Assembly (NCBI GenBank): GCA_052387115.1
Contig: JBQTJM010000056.1
Coordinates: forward strand, 1-5,612
From: JACCXJ01 sp052387115
Lineage (GTDB): Bacteria; Pseudomonadota; Gammaproteobacteria; JACCXJ01
Length of the DNA: 5,612 bases
Direction: 5' to 3'
Below the pieces are notes generated by a model that was not told where the DNA came from, did no database searches, and worked only from the letters and a program-made list of their open reading frames with translations. Below, in pieces: positions 1 through 5,305 of this stretch. Position 1 is the stretch's first letter; each line of letters opens with the position of its first letter. A program made the translations under genes and the position numbers.

Positions 1-3000
1 CCGCCCACTTGTAGGTGTAGCGCCAGAGCGTGTAGAAGCGGGTTGGGGAGTCGACGCCCGTAAGGCTGTGCTTTCCGCCGTTTCCACCTACCTCCTTCGA
101 GAGTCTTACCATGATGCTCTCGAGCACCGCGGTCTCGACCTCGGTCAAGAAGCGCTCGGCTGGGACTTCTTCACCGCTGGCGAACTCGACTCTTGCAAAG
201 CGCGTGAACGCCCGGAGTCCGGCGCCGACGCACGCGATGACCAAGTCAGCGCCCGAGATGCCCAGGTCCCAGAGCGTCGCGACGCGCTCCCTGACGATGG
301 CTCCGAGCTCTGGACGCACCTGGTCCTCGTAGCGTCCCGTCGCTGTTTCCGAGCGCTTGCGAGCAACGAGAAAGATGCTTGAGGTGAGGGCGGCAGTCTC
401 CATCGCCACCATACGAGACTTCATCTCGGTATCCAGTGGCCAGGCCTCCGTCACGACAAAACCGGATTTCCTGAGCGCGTCCACAAGCGTCGCCCAGCCG
501 AGGGTTGTCTTGTGGGCGTAGACCACGACCAACGGGCCGCCAGGTTTGAGGACGCGATGCGCCTCCTGGAAGGACTGGGCCATCATCTCTTCGTAGGCCC
601 GGCGCGCCTTGTCCTTCGAGCCGCCGTGCCTGACGGGGTCTGCCACAGCCTCCGCCTTCTTCGGCGTCCCCTCCGAGGCGAAGTGTTCGGGATAGAGGTG
701 GCCGATCGTGCGGCGGAGCCAGACGTAGAAGAAGTCGGAAAGAATAGCGTAGCCGACGTTGTCGTAGTACGGCGGATCGGTGATTACGGCGTCCAAGGAT
801 CCGTCGGGCCAAGGGATCGCAGTTGCCGATCCGCGGGCAACGACCGCAGGCTTGCCCGACCCCGCTTGTGCCTCTACCACCCCGACGATCCAGTCGAGAG
901 CGCCCTGCGGCGATCCTGACGCGTCGCCAAACGGCGCGAGCTCGGTGAAATCCCACACCATGGGAAGGGCCTGTCGCCCGAACGTGTTTCCGATTATCTC
1001 TCGCGTGTTATGCCAGTGGCAAAGCGAAGAGTTGTAGTCAGCTTGACGGTCCACCAGCACAGCCAAATACGTTACTACTCCCTTCGTTCGGTCGGCATGG
1101 TAGCCCAGCCGATGCATCTCTGCTTCCGCCTCCTTGACCGCGGCGGCGAACGACAGGAGGCAGAGCATCTGCCGCGGCGTGAAGACCGCATCCCAGGTCT
1201 TCAATCCATAGAGGACGCAGAACAAGGCGTTCTTCGCATCGTTGACAATCGGCTCTCGGGGTATCGTGAGCCCGCTCCGCTCGCACAGAGCGTCGATGCG
1301 CCGTGGGATTTCATCATCTGGTGGCACGGGCATCTTGCCTGTGCTCTCCAACAGGCTGGAAGCCTGTTCCACTGAGAGGTAGACCTTCCCCTTCTCTCCA
1401 GGTCGAGTGCAGACGATCGCCAGCGGCTGCTGGGCCATCCGTCCCGCGCAACCCTCGGCCTTCACGTACGCGCTGTCCGCGACGGTCCTGCAGAAGGCGC
1501 AGGTCGCGTTGCCGCCCTTGGAGAAGCCCGCGGGGTCGAAGCCGAGGACTTGTTCGGGAGACAGGCTGGAAGCCTGTCCCACCCTCTCCACGACCTCGAA
1601 GCGCACCTGCTTCTTGCCACTCGGGGCAATCATCTTCAGGGCCACGAAGCGGTCTTTCTTCTTGCAAAGCCAGGTCTGCCGCACCAGAGGAACCGTCGCC
1701 CCGCAAGCCGGGTTCTTGCAACGGACGGTGCGCGTCCAAAGATAGGCGACCGGCACGAGGTAGCCGTCCTTCTGCACAGGCTGGAAGCCTGTGCCACCAG
1801 CTGCAGGGATGGGATCTGGTAGCACAGGCATCTTGCCTGTGGGATCTGGTGGCACAGGCATCTTGCCTGTGCATTCATACAAACCATCCCAGTCTTCTGG
1901 AGCAGCACTGAAACCCTTCTTGACCGGGTTGTTTCTGATGTAATTCCACTTTTCTAGAAACTCGGCTTCATCCCTGACGATGCGGTCAAAGGTCTCATCC
2001 TGCCAGACCGGACCGGTGCGCTGCAAAAGCTGGTTGATCTGATTGGCTGTGAAGGACTTGATTGAATGAAGAATCCTGGAAAGGGACCACCAGCTTCCCG
2101 GCGCCACTTCGGATGGCTGAAGGAGCAGATGTACGTGGTCCGGCATAACAACAGCAGACCACAAGGTATATCGCTGGCCAGCGAAATGCCTACATGCATC
2201 CAACACCATCTTTCTTGCTGGAGCGGGCAACTCAACACCCTTTGTGCGGAACGTAACAAAATAAGTTGATCCACCCATCTGCCAGTGAGGGAGATTCCTT
2301 CTTGTAATAAAAAGGTCCTTCTGCACAGGCTGGAAGCCTGTGCCACCTGTGCTGTGATCCTTCTTCCCCTTGAAGGCGGGGTCGGGAACGAGCGGGTAGA
2401 GGTCGCCGATCTCCTTCTTCACCCGGTGAAGCACCCAATTGCCCCAGTGCCGCACCTCCTCGGCAAGCCCAGCCCACGTGCCGTCCTTGGCGCACCCCTT
2501 CGCCGTGCGATCGGCTTTGCCATAGTTCTGCGGGTAGACGAGGGTGCAGAGCTCGATGATGTGGGCCACGGGGTTCAGGTCTAGAGCGTAGGCCTCGCAT
2601 CCGAGGCGGAGGGCTTCGAGCGGGATAGCCCCGCCGCCCGCGAACATGTCGAGGACCTTGGGCCGCGGGGCGCGCCCTTCGAGGATGTCCTCGACGGTGA
2701 CGGATTTCCCGGTTTCGCGTGTGAGCCGATCGGCGTCAGCTTCAAGGATGTGCTTCTGTGCTTCGGCGATTGCTGCGGGAACACCAGGATACTTGCAGAG
2801 TCGCTCGACGAACTGGGCAGCGGCTCCGCGGCCAAGGCCCTTGGCTGTGCCCTCCTTGCGCCGCATCGCCGTGTCGGGGTCCTCCGGGGGGTTCTTGAGA
2901 TTCACCTCGGGAATGAAGCGCGAGGCCGGCACGAGTGCGCCGTAGACAGCCGCGCGACAGGCGACGAGCGGTCGCCGCGCCCACCAGAGATGGAGCGTCG

Positions 3001-3100
3001 ATGGATGTCCATGTCGAACCGACTTCTCCCGCGCTGCTTCCCCGCTGATCGCCTGGATGGGGAGGTAGTCCTCGATCAGTCGCTTGTCGTTGTCGGTCAC
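1..3100 (-). CDS. DUF1156-type DNA methylase (N6-adenine or N4-cytosine), 3' end outside window, carrying an in-frame RAYT and seven REP units
   Basis: Predicted AdoMet-dependent DNA amino-methylase. I checked the frame codon by codon: GTG at 3100-3098, then 1033 codons with no stop to the left edge. The DUF1156 N-terminus spans about residues 7-60, with STLHLWWARRP at 34-44. AdoMet motif I is at 149-160 (DMFAGGG core) with acidic DLNP at 174-177. Two cysteine pairs, C461/C466 and C534/C537, look like a zinc ribbon. The catalytic DPPY is at 775-778 (767-778 in the window), followed by a conserved-looking LKPGG at 851-855. The start is supported by a GTGA overlap with the helicase stop and a ribosome binding site. 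Family members are, from memory, about 900-1000 residues. Here residues 252-445 contain the RAYT and flanking REPs, and REP peptides also occupy about 507-514 and 577-593. Without the 183-residue RAYT unit the visible part is 850 residues. The family is seen in defence islands, often near SNF2 helicases and DUF499 ATPases. Whether the enlarged protein folds and is active is unknown. Confidence 0.95.
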   Translation of the reverse strand, partial: MTDNDKRLIEDYLPIQAISGEAAREKSVRHGHPSTLHLWWARRPLVACRAAVYGALVPASRFIPEVNLKNPPEDPDTAMRRKEGTAKGLGRGAAAQFVERLCKYPGVPAAIAEAQKHILEADADRLTRETGKSVTVEDILEGRAPRPKVLDMFAGGGAIPLEALRLGCEAYALDLNPVAHIIELCTLVYPQNYGKADRTAKGCAKDGTWAGLAEEVRHWGNWVLHRVKKEIGDLYPLVPDPAFKGKKDHSTGGTGFQPVQKDLFITRRNLPHWQMGGSTYFVTFRTKGVELPAPARKMVLDACRHFAGQRYTLWSAVVMPDHVHLLLQPSEVAPGSWWSLSRILHSIKSFTANQINQLLQRTGPVWQDETFDRIVRDEAEFLEKWNYIRNNPVKKGFSAAPEDWDGLYECTGKMPVPPDPTGKMPVLPDPIPAAGGTGFQPVQKDGYLVPVAYLWTRTVRCKNPACGATVPLVRQTWLCKKKDRFVALKMIAPSGKKQVRFEVVERVGQASSLSPEQVLGFDPAGFSKGGNATCAFCRTVADSAYVKAEGCAGRMAQQPLAIVCTRPGEKGKVYLSVEQASSLLESTGKMPVPPDDEIPRRIDALCERSGLTIPREPIVNDAKNALFCVLYGLKTWDAVFTPRQMLCLLSFAAAVKEAEAEMHRLGYHADRTKGVVTYLAVLVDRQADYNSSLCHWHNTREIIGNTFGRQALPMVWDFTELAPFGDASGSPQGALDWIVGVVEAQAGSGKPAVVARGSATAIPWPDGSLDAVITDPPYYDNVGYAILSDFFYVWLRRTIGHLYPEHFASEGTPKKAEAVADPVRHGGSKDKARRAYEEMMAQSFQEAHRVLKPGGPLVVVYAHKTTLGWATLVDALRKSGFVVTEAWPLDTEMKSRMVAMETAALTSSIFLVARKRSETATGRYEDQVRPELGAIVRERVATLWDLGISGADLVIACVGAGLRAFTRFARVEFASGEEVPAERFLTEVETAVLESIMVRLSKEVGGNGGKHSLTGVDSPTRFYTLWRYTYKWA
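1321..1343 (+). repeat. REP unit B3, paired with A4
   Basis: GTGG followed by a type-B hairpin with one imperfect pair (CACGGGC against GCCTGTG), plus an extra pair 1324-1344. With A4 (1350-1372, opposite orientation) it forms a compact 52-bp inverted pair like a BIME of enterobacteria. It is read as TGKMPVPP (residues 587-594), which sits before the conserved-looking DDEIPRRIDALCE block of the methylase. Confidence 0.85.
1350..1372 (-). repeat. REP unit A4
   Basis: GTGG followed by hairpin AACAGGC-TTCCA-GCCTGTT on the minus strand. The outermost pair is A-T, a third paired variant at this position. It is read as VEQASSLL (residues 577-584). It faces REP unit B3 at 1321-1343 with 6 bases between them, as a convergent pair. 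Confidence 0.88.
1560..1582 (-). repeat. REP unit A3
   Basis: GTGG followed by hairpin GACAGGC-TTCCA-GCCTGTC on the minus strand. The outermost stem pair is G-C, where A1/A2 have C-G, so pairing is kept by a double change. It is read in a different phase from A1/A2, as VGQASSLS (residues 507-514). It lies between the two cysteine pairs of the methylase zinc site. Confidence 0.88.
1766..1798. repeat. 33-bp direct repeat, left copy
   Basis: The perfect partner of 2315-2347. It is read in the same methylase frame as GGTGFQPVQKD (residues 435-445), immediately before the methylase resumes with GYLVPVAYLW. The phase is the same because the spacing is a multiple of three. Confidence 0.93.
1775..1797 (-). 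repeat. REP unit A2
   Basis: Sequence identical to A1: GTGG followed by the type-A hairpin with the TTCCA centre. It lies downstream of the RAYT and forms part of the left 33-bp repeat. It is read as GTGFQPV. Confidence 0.9.
1811..1870. repeat. Tandem duplication of a 30-bp unit containing REP B1 and B2
   Basis: 1811-1840 and 1841-1870 are identical except at one base (a at 1821, g at 1851). The unit is 10 codons long and encodes TGKMPVLPDP and TGKMPVPPDP, so changing the copy number by whole units would not shift the methylase frame. Confidence 0.9.
1819..1841 (+). repeat. REP unit B1 (GTAG variant)
   Basis: GTAG followed by hairpin CACAGGC-ATCTT-GCCTGTG on the plus strand. The stem is the same as type A but the centre differs. 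It is the only one of the seven units with GTAG rather than GTGG. It is read on the minus strand as TGKMPVLPDP (residues 421-430). Confidence 0.88.
1849..1871 (+). repeat. REP unit B2
   Basis: GTGG followed by the type-B hairpin on the plus strand, with a ninth stem pair to base 1872. It abuts the 3' end of the RAYT coding region and faces it. Together with A1 it brackets the transposase as an inverted pair. It is read as TGKMPVPPDP (residues 411-420). Confidence 0.88.
1871..2314 (-). mobile_element. REP-associated tyrosine transposase (RAYT; IS200/IS605 Y1-like) embedded in the methylase frame
   Basis: Single-strand DNA transposase domain of the Y1/HUH family, known to bind and cut REP hairpins. 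It occupies methylase residues 263-410. It begins with RRNLPHWQMGGSTYFVTFRT (267-286), the usual first beta strand. The HUH motif is MPDHVHLLLQP at 319-329, with metal-binding histidines 322 and 324. VWQDETFDRIVRDEAEF at 365-381 and WNYIRNNPVKKG at 385-396 follow. Tyr387 aligns with the nucleophile Y115 of E. coli YafM (DYIYINPVK, recalled from memory), so the active site looks complete. There is no convincing own start: M275 lies inside the first conserved block and has no well-spaced ribosome site. There is no own stop: the frame runs on into the methylase. Sampled lines give 115/240 G+C against 38/60 in a neighbouring methylase line, consistent with foreign origin. The core of about 148 residues is near normal for short RAYTs. 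The identification is firm; whether it is made only as a fusion is inferred. Confidence 0.93.
2315..2347. repeat. 33-bp direct repeat, right copy
   Basis: Identical over all 33 positions to 1766-1798; the match ends at 2314 (g versus c) and 2348 (t versus a). It contains a type-A REP plus 9 shared bases (GTCCTTCTG on the + strand) outside the hairpin. Identity therefore extends beyond the REP itself. In the methylase frame it encodes GGTGFQPVQKD (residues 252-262), just ahead of the RAYT. Confidence 0.93.
2324..2346 (-). repeat. REP unit A1
   Basis: On the minus strand: GTGG, then hairpin CACAGGC-TTCCA-GCCTGTG (8-bp arms counting the T-A pair, 3-nt loop). The stem gains a ninth G-C pair with base 2323. 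It stands just upstream of the RAYT in the direction of transcription and points towards it. It is read as GTGFQPV in the methylase. Confidence 0.9.
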
Positions 3101-3107
3101 GGACGCG

Positions 3108-3114
3108 CCTCCCT
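3108..3114 (-). promoter_or_regulatory. Ribosome binding site of the methylase
   Basis: AGGGAGG on the minus strand, 7 bases before the GTG at 3100, lies within the last codons of the helicase. Because helicase stop and methylase start share bases (GTGA, 3100-3097), the two genes are probably translationally coupled. It decides the GTG start over other choices. Confidence 0.8.
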
Positions 3115-3722
3115 CTGGGTCCGCGCCGCGTTCTCGATCGCATCGGCAGGGATATCGAAATACCGAGCCGCGACCACTTCACGCTTGGCGTGATCGAGGT
3201 GCTTCACGGGGTTGCGGATCCGGAGAGGCTCCGATTCGGGCTTGCCGAGCGGATCCCAGACGACGTAGAGCCAAAAGGTGTCGCCAAGCTGGGTGGCCTT
3301 GTACCACTCGTTCGTCGTCAATCGGATGGGCTGACCGCACGTGCGCCCCTTTGCCTCGATGCGGCGGATACCTTCCACCGGATCACGGTAGCCCGTCTGC
3401 GAGTCGGCGGGGCCCAGGCTTCGGACGTCGAATCCGATCCTGAGATGTCCCACGCGCTCGCACTCCCAGCCGCGAGTCGTCTCGTATGCGACGATGATGT
3501 CCTCAGCGGCCTTCTCGGATCGGCGGCGGATCTCCGGGTCGATGTCTTCGGGCAACTGACCGAGCGGGAGTCGGGCCGCCATCGCCGCCGGAAGGACGAG
3601 GGCAGTCGCCACGTGCCGCACGGGGCCGTGCTTCGCGAGTGTGAGACGCGAGAGCCCCTCCAGGCGCTCGCGCCTGGTGCGTTCCAAGTCGGCGAGGTCG
3701 TTCTCGGCGCGCTGACGCGCGA

Positions 3723-3724
3723 GG
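3723..3724 (-). other. Helicase frameshift 2: one base missing from a CC run (minus strand)
   Basis: The middle frame reads RVMSLRSREATSPEIA and then turns into nonsense rich in Arg, Ser and Pro. The final frame picks up at LARQRAENDLADLER. Adding one C at this run joins them as SPEIALARQRAENDLADL. This shift returns the gene to the frame used before 5303, so the two changes cancel and about 1.58 kb between them is read in a shifted frame. Confidence 0.83.
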
Positions 3725-5302
3725 CGATCTCGGGCGAGGTCGCTTCGCGAGAGCGGAGAGACATGACGCGGTCCTGGGCCGCGCGGATCCGCGTGTTGAA
3801 GGACCGTTCGAGGTACTCGCGGCAGACCTCGACGAAGTGACGCCTCTCCTCCTGGCACTTGGTCCGCAGCTCCATCTGGTACGTGCTCTTGAGGAAGTCC
3901 GAAGCCGGCGTCGAATCAATGGCCTCAAGGCTCTCCGGCGGGGCAGGTTGGGCCGGCAAGTCGAGGAGACAGTCAGCCGGCACGATGGAAAACCGATCCA
4001 GCGAACCAGCAGGTGCCGCAAGATCCTCGCGCACGGCTGCGAGCTCGCCGTGCAGTGTCTGGGGCTCGCCCTTCGTGTTCTGTCCGCGGATCGCCAGCTC
4101 GAAGAAGTGGAGCCGGCAGGGAGCGTCGCTGACGGGGTCGATAAATACGGCCACGCCGCCGGCCAAGCCGCTCAGCAGCTCGTTGAGCCGCTCGTCGACC
4201 GCCGCGTAGAGGGGATGACCCGGGCCGACGAGCACGGCGTCGAGGTGCTGATCGAGGTCGAGGTGCTCCTTGTGGAACGTGATCTTCCGGTACACCGGCT
4301 CGGGCTTGCCGAGCCTCCGGACGGAGACCAGCCGGTCGGACCGAAGATCGGCGAGGACGTGCTCGACCCGCCACAGGCCGTCCGCGCGCGGCTCGAACTT
4401 GAGCCCGACCTCGCGGCACGCGGAGAGGAAGTGCTGCTCGACGTAACGGGGCATCAACCGCCGCTCCTCCACTTCGGCATTCGTCCGCTGGAAGGCCGAG
4501 AAGTCCACGTTCGCCTTCGCGAGCGCGATCCCGGTCGCCTGCTCGTACTGCTGGAGGCGGGCGGGGTCGATCTTCGCGATCCGGTCCAGGTACTCCTCCA
4601 GCCGCCTCGGGTCGTGCGCCGCTTCTCGGAGCATGTCGGGGAGGTTCACGTCGTTGAGCGAGAGGACCTCACCGATGACGTCGAACACCCGGTCGGCGAG
4701 CACGGCGCGCATCTGGTCCAGCTTCTCCAGGAGGCGCGCGAGGATTCGCCCTTCGATGACGGGTTGCCCCTCCTCGGAGTCGCTCGCTACGAAGTTGAAG
4801 GCGTAGCAATCTCGCTCCTGGCCGATGCGGTGAATTCGCCCCAGCCGCTGCTCCAGGCGCGTGGGGTTCCAGGGCATGTCGTAGTTGATCATCAGCCGGC
4901 AGAACTGGAGGTTGATGCCCTCGCCGGCGGCCTCCGTGGCGACGCAGATCTGGCGGTTGGTGCGGAACTCCTCCTGGGCCCGCTTGCGCTCGTGCGGGTT
5001 CATGCCGCCGTGGATCTCACGGGTCGAGTAGCCCCACCGCTCCAGGTGCTCGAGAAGATAGGTCAGGGTGTCGCGATGCTCGGTGAAGATGAGGAGCTTG
5101 CCCCGGCCGTCGGCGATCTCGTGGAACTCGGCCCTGGCAAGGCACTCGAGGAGAGCGGCGAGCTTCGAGTCCGCTGCGTTATCGCGAACGCGTCGAGCTT
5201 GTGCGGACAGCTCCTGGAGGGCCGCGATCTCGGCGCGGAGCTGGTCGAGCTCGACGGCCTCGGTGAATTCATCGACCAAGCGGTCGCGCGCAGCCTCATC
5301 GA

Positions 5303-5305
5303 GGG
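5303..5305 (-). other. Helicase frameshift 1: one extra base in a CCC run (minus strand)
   Basis: The upstream frame ends ...LADAEQEEDPR-stop at about 5296, while clear family sequence resumes in another frame (LDEAARDRLVDEFTEAV). Removing one C from the run restores ADAEQEEDLDEAARDRLVDEF across the joint, which matches how I recall the family reading here. I see no slippery heptamer or downstream structure that would argue for programmed frameshifting. Confidence 0.85.

Larger units (their letters stand above)
1766..2347. mobile_element. RAYT-REP cassette bounded by 33-bp direct repeats
   Basis: The RAYT lies between two identical 33-bp tracts, 1766-1798 and 2315-2347, together with a tandem pair of type-B REPs at 1811-1870. 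The repeat starts are 549 bp apart, exactly 183 codons. Recombination or excision between them would therefore remove the transposase and leave the methylase in frame, with only the 11-residue peptide GGTGFQPVQKD at the joint. On the methylase side the joint sits between KEIGDLYPLVPDPAFKG (residues 229-245) and GYLVPVAYLWTRTV (446-459). These are two conserved blocks separated by a variable loop in the family, as I recall it. Confidence 0.85.

Noticed and set aside
246..956. 236-residue minus-strand frame, Arg- and Gly-rich
   Set aside because: It is a shifted frame of the methylase region that contains DPPY in the correct frame; the composition is typical of an out-of-frame high-GC shadow.
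1303..1911. Plus-strand frame rich in RPSPS and QASCLW-type peptides
   Set aside because: It is the antisense of the methylase and its peptides are translations of the REP palindromes, which are open in all frames.
1871..2278. Independent RAYT gene starting at M275
   Set aside because: The Met falls within the first conserved block (HWQMGGSTYF), has no well-spaced ribosome site, and there is no separate stop codon; it cannot be excluded but is not supported.
1350..2346. Palindromes as intrinsic terminators
   Set aside because: They are inside an open coding frame and have no T run after the stem on either strand.
1321..2346. CRISPR array
   Set aside because: Seven repeats with irregular spacing (6 to 450 bases), in both orientations, inside a coding frame, with no spacer regularity.
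1766..2347. Intein in the methylase
   Set aside because: The insert lacks intein block A cysteine/serine and the C-terminal His-Asn; instead it has HUH and Tyr motifs of a Y1 transposase and REP ends.
3723..5305. Programmed ribosomal frameshifting in the helicase
   Set aside because: Neither site has a recognisable slippery heptamer with a stimulatory element, and the two shifts go in opposite directions, which fits indels or sequencing errors better.
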